Positions 21,818 to 32,730 of a stretch of DNA of 64,000 nucleotides are shown here, one piece after another (within the stretch, counting starts at the first letter, position 1; every line of letters begins with the position of its first letter). A program made the position numbers and the translations under genes. The DNA comes from Macrostomum hystrix. Lineage: Eukaryota > Platyhelminthes > Macrostomidae. Location of the stretch: NCBI GenBank assembly GCA_950097015.1, contig CATNEN010000001.1:23936501-24000500 (forward strand), read 5' to 3'. The notes under the pieces were generated by a model. The model was not told the origin of the DNA. It saw only the letters and a program-made list of their open reading frames with translations, and searched no databases.

Positions 21818-22240
21818 TTTTTTATTTTGCTTTTTTCATGAAGCACAATAGCAAGTCGAAAGGTAGACAGTGAGTAACTCGATTTTAAAGTGACTTTCTA
21901 ATTAAATATGTTAGTATTTTTACGAAGACCTAGTTATAAGCTAATTTACGGCTGGTTTGTTGCTTCTGGTTTTCTACCCAGATTTTTTAGTTTATAAATG
22001 AGCTTGATCTTATACTGCTTTTAGTTTAATGACACCAAGGCTGTCTAATGGGTATAAATACATAAAATTCACATTTTTCTTGAATAGGGCCTACAAGCTG
22101 GCCACTGTACATATAATTTATTTCTGAATAGGTTAACAATTTTGACCTATATGTTCATGAAATTCACTTAAAACACTTTGTACTTGGCTTACTAAAAGAA
22201 TCCCTCTGCTCTAGCTGAGAAAGTATATTTAGTTTAAATA
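21818..22240. other. No gene recognised
   Basis: AT-rich flank that was contiguous with 16,640-16,748 before the Gypsy insertion. Confidence 0.4.
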
Positions 22241-22646
22241 GTTATGGCGCATATGTTTTATCACCCGTGTTGACAGAGATAGGGTCTAAGAAACAGTAAT
22301 CGAACATGCCCGACGGTCGCCTAATAGGCAACTCCGAACATGTTCTTTGTTCCGAGAACATGTTCTTTTAAATTAATAAGGCTACTTAATGTATATTAAT
22401 AAATTAATAACATGAAGAAAAAACTATGCCTTTGTTGGTATGAGGTCAACAAACAAGACAGTTAAACCCATACTATGTCTAGTATGGTTTAATACACACA
22501 CATGGTTTAACTCTGTCTTGTTTGTTGACCTCATGCCAAGGAATGCATAGTTTTTTCTTCATGTTATTAATTTATTAATATACATTTATTAGCCTTATTA
22601 ATTTAAAAGAACATGTTCTCGGAACAAAGAACATGTTTGGAGTTGC
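22240..22646. mobile_element. Palindromic fold-back element, left part (right end displaced to 33,571-33,650)
   Basis: 22,330-22,646 is a near-perfect palindrome centred near 22,480: GGCAACTCCGAACATGTTCT at the left, its complement TTGGAGTTGC at the right, and AAAAAACTATGC / GCATAGTTTTTT near the middle. The outer arm GACGGTCGCCTAATAGGCAA (22,312-22,331) has its complement in TTGCCTATTAGGCGACTGTC at 33,571-33,590, beyond the Gypsy element. GTGTTGAC at 22,269-22,276 likewise pairs with GTCAACAC at 33,618-33,625. The element was therefore split by the Gypsy insertion. Confidence 0.8.
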
Positions 22647-23221
22647 TGTAGCAGCCGTTCTCGCTGTGAGGTTTTATTTATCCTAGTTTCTAATATTTGT
22701 CTATTAGTATCACGTGAATGACGTGTTACTATGGTAGCTAAATGTGCCCGAGCGGTAAGGCACTCCCTAAAATTCTATTACCAGTCTTCTGGGGCTTTAC
22801 GCGGTGGATTGAAGTTGCCCGGTAGTCACGATCAGTACTGACCATACACTATGTATGATCTCACTATATTTATCTGTCCAGGATAACACACCCTAAACAG
22901 TAAGACAATACGTCTTAATTTTATCAACAATACGTCAATATATCCCAACTAATAAGACAATACGTCTTATTTAGATCAACAATACGTTGATATACCCTAA
23001 CTAATAAGACAATACGCCTTATTTAGATCAAAAATACGTTGATTTAACCTAAGTAATAAAGACAATACGTCTTATTTAGATCAATATGTTTACTCCCTGT
23101 TAATAGTATAGAACTAATACAGCTCGATACTATTATACAGCGTAACGTTGACCAGAACTAACACAGTTCTAATCTTAAATAATCAACACGAAGTTATTTA
23201 ATTTTAGAGAACACTAGTTAA

Positions 23222-25234
23222 CAGTGTTGGGCAACTTCTGTTCCTCCGTTCCTCCGTTACTACCGGAAGTTACGTTTTTTAGAAGCGTTACTACCGGAAG
23301 TTACTTTTTTTGTTAGGTAACGGACTTGGTAACGGAATGGACTTTTTGTGAGTCCGTTACTTCTATTACAAGTGGCTTGTTTACCCCAATTACCCGTTTG
23401 TATAAATTTCCTATTTGTCATTGTTTATAGGTTTTTTACTATCTCTTTAGTCATTTATTAGTATTTTTGTGACTTTTTACATTTTAATTGTATATTTTGT
23501 TTATCTGTTGACTGAATTCAATTTTTTTTCGTTTCTCGTTCGATTGTTCCTTTGAATCCTTTTCTCGACTCTGACCTTTGTAACTCACTCTGGTTACCTT
23601 ACCTCGAATCTGCGAATTAACCCAAATTTTAAGAATTTGCACACTGATGGCATCGTCATCGACGTCCCCAACGCCAAACCCCTGGGGACATTTGGTTCCC
23701 TTTTTTGAGCTACAGCAGGAAAAGAGCAGCAGCAGCGCTACCCAGTCTAACCTAGTTTTTTTGTGCAAGTTGTGTGCGCCACAAAAACAGCTAATCAAGT
23801 CCCATGTAACATCACTGCAGAATCTAAAGAAGCATGTGCAGTCAAAGCATCCCAGCGAGTCAAAAAATGTAAATAAACCGAATGAGTTTAAGTCTAAAAT
23901 AAATATTAAATAAACCTTTTACTCTGGACATGCTCCAGGGTGAGAATAACGTCTATTTGGGACTAATGCTGCCAGTTGTCACTGGCGTCCTCGCAAAGCT
24001 GGACGAGCTGAAGGCCAGAACAGATGGCAGCGCGCTGGAGTACTGCAACGGACTTGTCAACAGCCTGCAGGACTGTATTCGACAGCGATTTGAGCCCGCC
24101 TTCAACAACATGGAGTGCTTGCTGGCATCAGGCTTCCACCCCCGATTCCATCTGACGTGGCTGAAGTGCTTCGACGCGACGAAGTGTCAGAGAGTACAGC
24201 AGGCCATGGTGAATGCTGTGAGGAGCGAACTGGAACTAGCGATGGCAAGTCAGGTCGAAGTGGTGGGAGATGGAGCCGACGGCAGCAGCCTCTCCAGCGG
24301 GAATGGCGATGGCAGTGACGACCTTCTAAGCCACGTCAGTCAGCCGCAAAAGCCCCACAGCCACAAGGAGGAGAACTCCAGGATGAAGGCAAAGATTATA
24401 ATCCGCGATTGGCTTGACGGCGTCTGGAAGCCAGAAGTTAGGGTCTCCGACCTGGCTTTAAAAAATACGCCAGTGATTAAAGACCTCTTCGTCCGCTACA
24501 ACACAGCTGTGCCGTCCAGCGCTGCCGTTGAGCGTGCTTTCTCAATGGCAAAAGATGTGCTGCGAGCGAAGCGTGCACCCCTCGCAGACAGGACTCTCAC
24601 GCGTCTGCTGCTGCTGCGGGGAAACAGTCATCTAACATCTTAATCAGTTAATCTATTTAATATTTTATAGACTTGGTACTTACTTGGACTGTTTTTTGCC
24701 AGTTGGACTCTTTGCCAGTTGGACTCTTTGCCAGTTGGAAGTTTTTTGCCTGCTTTTTTGTGTTTTTGCTATTAGCTTAAACTTCATAAGTCAAAGACTC
24801 AAAGTGGATTTAAAATGCCTCGCAGCTAAAATGGCAATCCTGCATTCTCATTCGTTAAATTATTTTCAGGAAAGACACTTGTTAAAAGTTCAAACTTAAG
24901 TCAAAAGTTCGCGTTACTTTCCTGGAAATTAATTTATTCAAACAACAAATATGCAAGATTGCTACTGATATAATTTTGTTACTGGTTAAAAATGTATAGT
25001 GAGTTAGTGATTATAATGGGTTATAACGCATTTTATTTAGAATATAAAGATATGTCCATATATAGTACAACTGAAATAACGTACAAATAAAAAAGTAACG
25101 GACTTACAGTAACGGAGTACCGGAAGTTACTTTTTGTTAAAGTGTTACAGTAACTTTTACCAGAAGTTACTTTCTTTGGTAACGGAAGTTACTGAAACGG
25201 AAGTTACTTTTTTTGAGTAACTTGCCCAACACTG
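23222..25234 (+). mobile_element. hAT transposon, internally deleted, inside the LTR
   Basis: Terminal inverted repeats CAGTGTTGGGCAACTT and its counterpart AGTAACTTGCCCAACACTG, flanked by the 8-bp duplication CTAGTTAA (23,214-23,221 and 25,235-25,242). The undisturbed target is readable in the other LTR near 33,295-33,303. Subterminal regions carry many copies of TAACGGAAGTTACT-like motifs, typical of hAT transposase binding regions. Confidence 0.93.
23647..24643 (+). pseudogene. hAT transposase remnant: BED finger and C-terminal dimerisation region
   Basis: The first frame (ATG 23,647, stop 23,911-23,913) has a BED-type zinc finger: CKLC followed by LKKHVQSKH. The second frame (23,930-24,643) carries the C-terminal half of a hAT transposase, ending in the dimerisation motif AVPSSAAVERAFSMAKDVL. 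Only about 325 codons remain of the 500-700 usual for the family, and the central catalytic RNase H-like core is missing. The two frames abut around 23,880-23,930, the probable internal deletion junction. The element is non-autonomous. Confidence 0.85.
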
Positions 25235-25508
25235 CTAGTTAATATGGCTTTCTAGTTTGATCGCCAAAGCCGAGAGTATATTTTGAGGACATAAAAATCA
25301 CTCCTATTTATATGAAATATTTGAGGTGGCAGAAAAAGATAAAACAAATGTTGTAATTAATTTCTTTTTAAAGGAAAATACTATTTACCATATGAAAAAT
25401 AAAAGCGCCTAGTATAATAATAGAATATATTTTGTAATATAATTCGTTAACAAATTTATTTACATCAAACAGGTTTAAAACAACACTAATAAAATTCTAT
25501 CTATCTCA

Positions 25509-25812
25509 ACTGGCTTCCCTTTATATGATTTTTGAAAAAAGTGAAAAAATAATCAAACACTCAAAAATAAAAGCACATAGGATAAGCACAAAGAATAAAA
25601 CATAGGCATAGGCATAAAAGATAAAACGTAGACAGAGATATAGGTATAGGCATGGGGATAGGCATACTAAAAAGAAAGTCCAATTTACATAAAATTTTAG
25701 TCCATCGCAAATTCTTCGGGAAGTTGATCCTTGAAGGGCCAGCCGACTTCTTGGCCGATCCAGGTGATTTCAGTTTTCAGCCCTTTGATATTATAGCCTT
25801 TGACAGCTAAGT
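25509..25812. other. 3' untranslated interior of the Gypsy element
   Basis: Between ORF3 and the 3' LTR. It contains short AGGCATAGGCAT-type direct repeats at 25,600-25,670. On the minus strand AAAGGGAAGCCAG abuts the LTR and may be the polypurine tract. Confidence 0.45.
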
Positions 25813-26751
25813 CTAATGAGTGTAGGGCATATTTAGTCGCTCGTCGCCAAGCAGACACAGCGTGCTCAGGCGAAAAATTACGCTTGAGCTTGTGCAGTAC
25901 TGGGGTAAGCTCCTCTCATTTCGGGGGCACCTGCCTGTTCTCCTGCGACCGATCCGCAGGTAATACTGCTTTAGCAGCGCAACTTGACGTTTAAACTGCT
26001 GTTGCTGATCTTCCTCCAGAGCATGCAGTAGCTTGCCATAATCCTCACCCGAGTTGGGGTGCAGACTTTTAGATGAGCTTGCCTGCAATTGCTGCCGCAA
26101 ATCTGGCACTTGTGTTGACTGGGGCGGCCTCCTAGGATCGCGTGGTGGTGAAGCGGTCCTTCCGGATGGAGCCAGATTTGATGTTTTCTTAGGCTGCACT
26201 GGCAGCTCTAATGGTTGAGGCCTTTGCCACTTGCGGGCTGGCTTCGGTGGGGCACGCCAGGCTGGCTGATTTAACAGAGTGCTAGGTTTAGCTCCTTTAG
26301 GATGGCGATCTAACACCTCCTTTGGAACCACCACAGGAGTATCGGCCTGCAAGCGCAACAATTTATGCTTATCTGTTGTCGTTGGCTTCGAGACAACTGA
26401 AGCAAGCCTTTTCCGTCCTGGCGCCACTGTGAGGTTCCGGGTGGGCAGAGTGTTGACTGCCTTGGTTGTTTGAAGCACCGTGGGTAATGGTTGCTGCAAT
26501 TTCTTTGGCGCAGTAGGCGCAGTACGCGCCTCCGGCCCATCGCGCACTATTGGCTTCTTTGGTCTGCCTAATGGCTGGGGTCGCGTAGGCTTCTGTTCTG
26601 GTGCCTCGTTTTCTGTCTCCTTCTCCCAATCTTGAGCGATATTATCATTGTCATTCAAAAGCAACTGATCCACGAGGCTTAATTCTTCGTCTTCGCTATC
26701 ACTGAGGAATAGCTGTTTGGCTAGATCCTCTTGAGATGGTGTTCTTAACAT
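25813..26751 (-). CDS. Third ORF of the minus-strand Gypsy element, unknown Pro/basic-rich protein
   Basis: A 312-codon frame from ATG 26,751, located after pol where env sits in errantivirus-like elements. The N-terminus is acidic (FLSDSEDEELSLVDQLLLND). The middle is long, Pro/Arg/Lys-rich and apparently disordered (RPQPLGRPKKPIV; PPRDPRRPPQSTQ). Near residue 240 there is a helical Gln-rich segment (HALEEDQQQQFKRQVALLKQ). I see no signal peptide, membrane segment, furin-type site or zinc finger, so it is not a classical envelope protein. It could be an accessory or nucleic-acid-binding protein. It is intact although pol is broken. Confidence 0.55.
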   Translation of the reverse strand: MLRTPSQEDLAKQLFLSDSEDEELSLVDQLLLNDNDNIAQDWEKETENEAPEQKPTRPQPLGRPKKPIVRDGPEARTAPTAPKKLQQPLPTVLQTTKAVNTLPTRNLTVAPGRKRLASVVSKPTTTDKHKLLRLQADTPVVVPKEVLDRHPKGAKPSTLLNQPAWRAPPKPARKWQRPQPLELPVQPKKTSNLAPSGRTASPPRDPRRPPQSTQVPDLRQQLQASSSKSLHPNSGEDYGKLLHALEEDQQQQFKRQVALLKQYYLRIGRRRTGRCPRNERSLPQYCTSSSVIFRLSTLCLLGDERLNMPYTH

Positions 26752-26991
26752 TCTCAGTACGAGAGTGTGAAGAAAGCTTAGAATTTCAGTACAATTTCAG
26801 AGCAGATAGATTCTCAATACAAGAAAACAATTAACTTCTTTACGCCACAGGGGCTCTGTTTATATAGACTTCTGAAGAGGGGGTTACATAATAGTTTCCT
26901 TCCTTTCGTAGCCTCCAGGCATTCCATTGGTTGCACCAGCCCCTTCTCTTTTCTCCCCCCTCATGTACACTGACCCTATCTTTCCTTTGGC

Positions 26992-28455
26992 TTAGATTTT
27001 AATGCTCCCCAGGAAGGTGAGAGTGGACAACAACCTCTTTAGGTGACAACCACACTGTGCTGTACCCCTTGGTTGTTGTCGTAAATTATATCGTTGAGTG
27101 GGGTGGGCATGCTCTCTTTCTTGTTCTGTGTGTGTTGGCTCCTTATCGATTATTCCGCCCTCTCTTTCAATCTCGGAGTTTTCTGACTCAGCCTGTGCAA
27201 TTACTGCCGGCTCATTTTCACTAAATAATTCTTCTCCCACTTCTATTTCAGCTCCAACTTCGATGTCTTCCTCATTAATAAGTTCTTCTTCATTGTCTGT
27301 TTCTCCAGATTCTTCTTTAATTGCGGATTCATCTGCTTCTTCATTTATTTCTTCTGTGACTTCGCTGCGGATATCGCAATGCCAGTTAATTTCATCCTCT
27401 GATGATGATTCTTCTGATTCAATGTAATTGATTTGTTTCTGCGCTCTAGGGTGACTTCCCTTAATTTTCTGTCCCTTCTTGCTGGCTGAGGGGCCTTCCT
27501 GGCTTCCCTTATTTGTTACTTCTGCAGTTGAGTTAGGAATGGGCATTAAGTTGTCTCGGTAGACCAACATTACGTTGCCACTACGAATTCCATTCTCTTC
27601 TTTCTGCACTCGGAAAACTACCTCTGAAATCTTGTTGAGCACTCGAAAGGCAGATCTTTTCTTCCGATGAAACTTGTGTGATTCTTCACTGTTCAGTTGT
27701 GGATTATTAATTAATACTAGGCATCCGATGGGAACTTCTTTCGGTGGTTTGTTAATTTCTGCTGCTATCTGCCTTTTGCTGACTCCTCCTTCTAGTTTTC
27801 TTTTCACAATCTCCTGAGCTTCGACTAACCTTTCAGCATGTTTGGCGATGTACGATGGATAATCGGCATGTTCGACTGCTTCTTTGATTTGGCTGTCTAA
27901 CGGCATTACAGCTTCTCTGCCAAACAACAGGAAGTGGGGTGTAAAGCCAGTTGTTTTGTTGACACTAGTGCGGACAGCAACTAGGGCGGCAGGAATCATC
28001 AAATCCCAGTTACTGTGATCTTTCTCGATCAAACTAGTAATAATGGACTTGATCTGCTTATTAAACCTTTTCACAAGACCATTGCTCTGCGCATGATACG
28101 GCGTGGTGCATGTGTGTTTCAAGTTGTAAAGGTTGCAGAATGCCTTAAATTGTTTGCTGGTAAAAGTCTTTCCGTTATCAGTATGTATCCAATGGCATTG
28201 GCCATACTCGGAGAATATTCGTTCTTACAATATTTTGATTACAGTGTCCAATTTCTGATTCCTGATCGGAAAAGCAAAGGGGTAACGTGTTGTACTGTCT
28301 ACCACAGTCAGTACATACTTATGTCCTCTTTTACTTTCTTTTGATAAAGGACCGATAATGTCTACATGCAGCGATAGAAGGGCTCGCTGATGGGAAAAGA
28401 TTGAATCGGTGCCTGGATGTAATTGCTGGTTTTGCTTTCCAGACACGGAATGCAT
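26992..28455 (-). pseudogene. Integrase part of pol, frameshifted
   Basis: The integrase core is split between two frames: SLHVDIIGPLSKESKRGHKY (first Asp) ends near 28,225, and the third block TPYHAQSNGLVKRFNKQIKS begins at 28,122 in another phase. The catalytic Glu of the D,D-35-E triad, expected before RFN, is Lys here. The C-terminal tail (to 26,992) is long and very acidic (SEESSSEDEINW; EEESGETDNEEELINEED type), without a chromodomain. Confidence 0.8.
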
Positions 28456-29873
28456 TCGGCAATGTACTTTTCGACAGCAGTACTTAAGCCTGGTCTCCAG
28501 AATCTTTCACGGACTCTCTGGGTTGTCTTATCTCTTCCGAGATGTCCGGCTAACGGGCTGCTGTGTAAATCGCTTAGTACTTGTTTGTCCAGTGATGATG
28601 GCAACACTACTTTCCATTTTTCATCTTCTTCGATGAGCAATATGTCGCGGTCAATCTTCATGGCGTCGAATTTCTTACTCATTTTCTTTAACTCGGGGGA
28701 CACATTACGTGGGATGGAGAGGTGGGTCAGACCTTCAGTCTTCCACTCAATCAGCTTAGAGATTACTGGGTCAGCTCTTTGGGCTTCCAGAATCTGTTCT
28801 CGCTTCAGGGGAACGGGTAGGAAATCGGTCAGTAGGGCTTCACATTTGAAATTCTCTGAGTTAGGTGTGGCTGATTTATGATTTGATTGATCGTTTGGCA
28901 GACTCGGCTGTAGTACACATGAGTCATTCGAGGCCTCCTGATCGCTCATTTCACCTTCATTACCGGAGACAATTGACTCGATCCTTGCAATGGGATGCGG
29001 AGTCTGGGTCTCTCCATCTTTGCTAGGCTGTTCCACACTTTCACTCTTGACAGCTTGGGCCGGGTTATCTTTCTCGACTGTCGGTGGGGTTGTAGCTGGG
29101 GTCTCTCCTTGACTTTCCTCTTGGCCTATTTCCACAGTTTCAGCTGGTCTTCTGGACAGACTGTCCGCGTTGGAGTGCTTTGCGCCGCTTCTATGTTCAA
29201 GATCGAACTGGAATTCACTTAGGCGCTCCACCCAACGACCAAGAATCCCTGTTGCTTCCGTCTGTTTCAATAGCCAAAGGATCGCTTTATGATCTGTTCG
29301 GGCCAGGAATCGTTTTCCAATCAGGTAAAACCTGAAGTGCTTCATTGCATCGACAAGGGCTAACAGTTCTTTCCGGGTAATGGGGTAACGTTTCTCTGAC
29401 TCTTTCATTGCACGACTAAAATAAGCAATTGGTCTTTCTATGCCGTCTGATTGGATTTGGCCAAGGCAGGCTCCAATGCGTCCATCGCTGGCATCAGTGT
29501 CTAAGACCATTCTTACTTTTTCATCGTCGACAAATTCAGGGTATGCTAGGACTTCTGTGGACATCATTCGTTGTTTCAAAGACTCAAAAGCTCGGTCATG
29601 CACTTCATTCCATTTAGACTGGAACTGCTGGACACCCTTCCGGGTCAGCTGGAAAAGTGGATGAGCTGCTTCAGCGTAATTCTTTACAAAGCGGCAATAG
29701 TAGTTGCATAGACCAAGAAAGCTACGCAGTTCTTTCACATCTTTGGGCTTCGGCCATGTTCTAATTGCTTCTATCTTGGCCTCATCAGTACGAAGGCCAT
29801 TTCTTCCGATGACGTGCCCTAAGTACTTTAACTCATGGTGAAATAAGTTGCACTTCTTTGCCCTCAGTTTCAA
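28362..29873 (-). pseudogene. Pol: RT thumb, RNase H and integrase zinc finger
   Basis: Minus-strand frame with the RT connection (LKYLGHVIGRNGLRTDEAKI, LRSFLGLCNYYCRFVKNY), RNase H (DTDASDGRIGACLGQ, ARTDHKAILWLL, NADSLSR) and the integrase HHCC region (LHSSPLAGHLGRDKT to CIPCLESK). It is separated from the upstream RT fingers/palm by a frameshift near 29,955 and from the integrase core by another near 28,370-28,450. Confidence 0.85.
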
Positions 29874-29947
29874 TCCTGCTGTAATTAATCTTTTGAATAC
29901 TTCTTTCAGATGTTCTAGGTGTTCTTCAAACTGTTTGGAATAGGTTA

Positions 29948-31828
29948 TTATGTTACTATATAAGACATGGCGAACTTATGTTGAATTCCTAATAATACTA
30001 AATTCATTAGCCTTTGAAATGTCCCTGGGGCATTCGATAGCGCTTGCGCCATTACTTCGTACTCAAATTGTCCTCTATTTTGCGTTGAAAATGCCGTCAT
30101 GTATTTATGTTCTTCTTTGATTGGTACCTGCCAATATCCTGAGTTTAGATCCAGGCTGCTGAAGTACTCGCTGCCTGTCAGATGTGAAAATGTTTCCTGA
30201 ATATTTGGCAATGGGTATGGCACATAGTTGACTTGAGAATTGAGCACTCGGAAGTCACTCACAATTCTAATTGTCCCATCCTTCTTTGGTACAATCACTA
30301 AAGGTGTTGAATATGGCGAATAACACGGCCTAATTAAGTTTTTAGCTAACATGTCGTCCAGTTGCGCGTCTACTTGCCTTTGCAGATGGGGAGGAATCCG
30401 ACGAGTTGGGATTCTTACTGGCATCTTATCATTAAGTAAAATCTCATGGGTAACAAGATTAGTCAAACCCATATCCAAGTCATCCTGTGAAAATGCTTCT
30501 CTGTGTTTTTTTATTAATTCGATCACAGCTTTCCGCTGTTCTTCATCCAATTCAGGGCCAATGTTTATTTCGTTGATCCACTCGTCCTCTGTTGTCAGAG
30601 TCTGATTCACACGTCCGGTAGGTTGACTTTCTGACTCTATGGACTGCTGCCAATAGGTAAGTTCTTGCACTTTCATGGGTTTCGCTAATCCTACTAGTGC
30701 TGACTTCGACAGGGTGACATCGACTGCATGTTGATTCACGATCTCATCGATTCCAACTCCTTCTTGCATCGTGACCAGAGTCGGTGCCATTTCCAGAGTT
30801 ACTTCTTTAGTTCTCACTCCATCTCCAATAGTCTCGATAGTCATAGGAGTGCCATAGTTGGCTTCACTGTTTCTGGCGAGTTTCACTGGAATTCTGAGTG
30901 CACTATTAGCCGGAATTACAACTCTCTCTTGGGTATATACCCGGCAAACTCGAACTGGCAGGCGAGTGTACTTCATAGGAACACAGGTACCTCTCTTCAG
31001 TACCAACATGCCCTTAGCAAGGTGGATGCTTTCACAGTGACTAAGAAAGAACTCCATTCCCAAAATGTCGTCACAGTCATGCTGACAAAGCAAGAATTCC
31101 ACTTCAAACTCAATGTCGCCACATCTCATTTTAGCTGTTACTTCTCCTTCTAGTTGTACCTGAGTACCATCAAATGTGGATACTCTCTTGTTGGTCTCTT
31201 GAACTTGGTCTGGTTTGAAAATTTTTGACCATGTCGATTTGCTAAGGAAGTTGTTCCTAGCTCCAGTGTCTAGTAGGAAGTCTACGGACTGGTTCTTGAC
31301 ACTTCCAGTGATAACTGCTTCATAGCCATTCAGCTTGGTCAGTTCCACTTTGGCTGTGAGGGCAGACTTCTTGGCTGTTGCCGCCATCTTTGCTTTGCGG
31401 GACTCTCTCTTATTCTTGGGAAAAACACATGCATTAGGGGCTGAAGAAATGGGTGCTGACGCATTGGGTGCTGACGCATTGGGTGCTGACGCATTGGGTA
31501 CTGACGCATTGGGTGCTGACGCATTGGGTGCTAACGCATTGGGTGCTAGTAACGCAAACGCATTTGGTGATGTTGGAATCACATGATGTGTGATCGCATT
31601 GTTTTTACATGCCTTCCAGACAGGTACCGTTTTGCGAGGATAGCAAAACTTGTACTGGGACGGAGTTCGAAACTGGGAGGCCTGAACGTTCGCTGGGACT
31701 TGACTGGAGGGGCGTGGCCTCATCCGCACCTCGGCACTCAGTTTCCCGAGGCCGGGTTCCGGTGGGACTGGGGTGGACGGCTCACACTGTACCGATGTCC
31801 AGCTCTCATTGGCCCAGGCTGACCACAA
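29948..31828 (-). pseudogene. Pol N-terminal part: protease and RT palm, broken at the RT active site
   Basis: Begins in a region overlapping the gag end by 91 bp in a different phase, consistent with a gag-pol frameshift. A zinc-knuckle-like Cys segment (KFCYPRKTVPVWKACKN) appears eroded. Next comes a run of APNAS repeats (31,440-31,560, 15-bp unit), then protease with FLLDTGARNNFLS and ILGMEFF, then RT with IRIVSDFRVLNSQ, YFSSLDLNSGYWQVPI and NAPGTFQRLM. The frame terminates inside what should be the YxDD motif (SYIVT, stop at 29,948-29,950). A base is lost and the aspartates are gone there. Confidence 0.85.
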
Positions 31829-32664
31829 CCTCTGCCCCTGCTGTTGGCATAGTTATGCGGTCCCTGCATGGGTCGGTACGGTGAGTTTCCAGGATATCTG
31901 GGCTGAAATTGCTGGCTCATCAGCGGTTGTGGCTGTGACTGTTGTTGTTCTTCCATCCGCTGTTTCAGCTCTTTAATAACCTGCTTTTGTCTCTCAATCT
32001 CGATTTGTTGTTCTCTCATGATGAGATCAAATTTATCAAGCTGGCGATCCTCCTCACTCTTAACAGCTCGGACACCGCTTGATTTGTGAGACATATGCCA
32101 AGCTGCTTCGATCCTGCGCAACATACGACGAGCTTCCTGGAGGTTGGCGGGCTGGGCAAATATCAGCTTTTCACGGGTGTCCGCTGGAATTCTGACTCCC
32201 TTGATAAATTGCTCCACTACCTCCTCTTCTCTCTGTTCACCATTCATGTTCGGGAAGGCTCGGGTTGCAAGTTCAATCAGGACGTCGGCAAACGCGTCGG
32301 TAGGTTCATTACGACCTTGCATCCGACCTCTGAACTCTTCCCTGAATTCGCTGGAGTTACCCAGTCTTCCAAATCTCTCAATTAAACTTTCCTTAAACTC
32401 GTCATAAGTGAGTTCTTCTGGTAGGTTCAGTCTTTGGACGGCGGCGAAAGCAGTTGATAGGTCTAGATTGGCCAGTAACTCTTGCTTTCGGTGGTCCTCA
32501 TCGATTCCTTCCGTGTCACACCTTTGATCGAAGGCTGTCAGCCAGATTCTTATGTCTTGGCTGGGTGTGAATTTTTGTATTTTTACATGTCTTAGTGGTC
32601 CTAATTCCAATCTGTTTCGAAGTTCTTCGGCTAGTAGACCGATGGCGTCGTTGATTCCAGCCAT
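31738..32664 (-). CDS. Gag of the minus-strand Gypsy element
   Basis: A 308-codon frame from ATG 32,664. The N-terminal region has the Gypsy gag capsid pattern (DIRIWLTAFDQRC, LIERFGRLGNSSEFREEFRG, PNMNGEQREEEVVEQFIKGV). It ends in a Gln-rich coiled-coil-like segment and an RG-rich tail (NSRGRGCGQPG) rather than a CCHC knuckle in this frame. Intact as far as the sequence shows. Confidence 0.85.
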   Translation of the reverse strand: MAGINDAIGLLAEELRNRLELGPLRHVKIQKFTPSQDIRIWLTAFDQRCDTEGIDEDHRKQELLANLDLSTAFAAVQRLNLPEELTYDEFKESLIERFGRLGNSSEFREEFRGRMQGRNEPTDAFADVLIELATRAFPNMNGEQREEEVVEQFIKGVRIPADTREKLIFAQPANLQEARRMLRRIEAAWHMSHKSSGVRAVKSEEDRQLDKFDLIMREQQIEIERQKQVIKELKQRMEEQQQSQPQPLMSQQFQPRYPGNSPYRPMQGPHNYANSRGRGCGQPGPMRAGHRYSVSRPPQSHRNPASGN

Positions 32665-32730
32665 TTTGACTTGTCACCAGTCTGATCGTGCGTTTTACCG
32701 GATTTCAATCCTTTACCGCTGTCACCAAGT

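Larger units (their letters stand above)
22647..25508 (-). repeat. 3' LTR of the minus-strand Gypsy element, split by hAT
   Basis: About 841 bp once the hAT insertion and one copy of its 8-bp duplication are subtracted. It includes tandem units of about 57 bp around CTAATAAGACAATACGTCTT (22,905-23,080), whose copy number differs in the other LTR. It also holds a tRNA-Ser-like stretch, TGCCCGAGCGGTAAGGCA, at 22,745-22,762. Confidence 0.88.

Noticed and set aside
22745-22830. Functional tRNA-Ser gene
   Set aside because: The A-box region is convincing, but the B-box and stem pairing are poor, and it is repeated in both LTRs; kept only as a tRNA-like observation.
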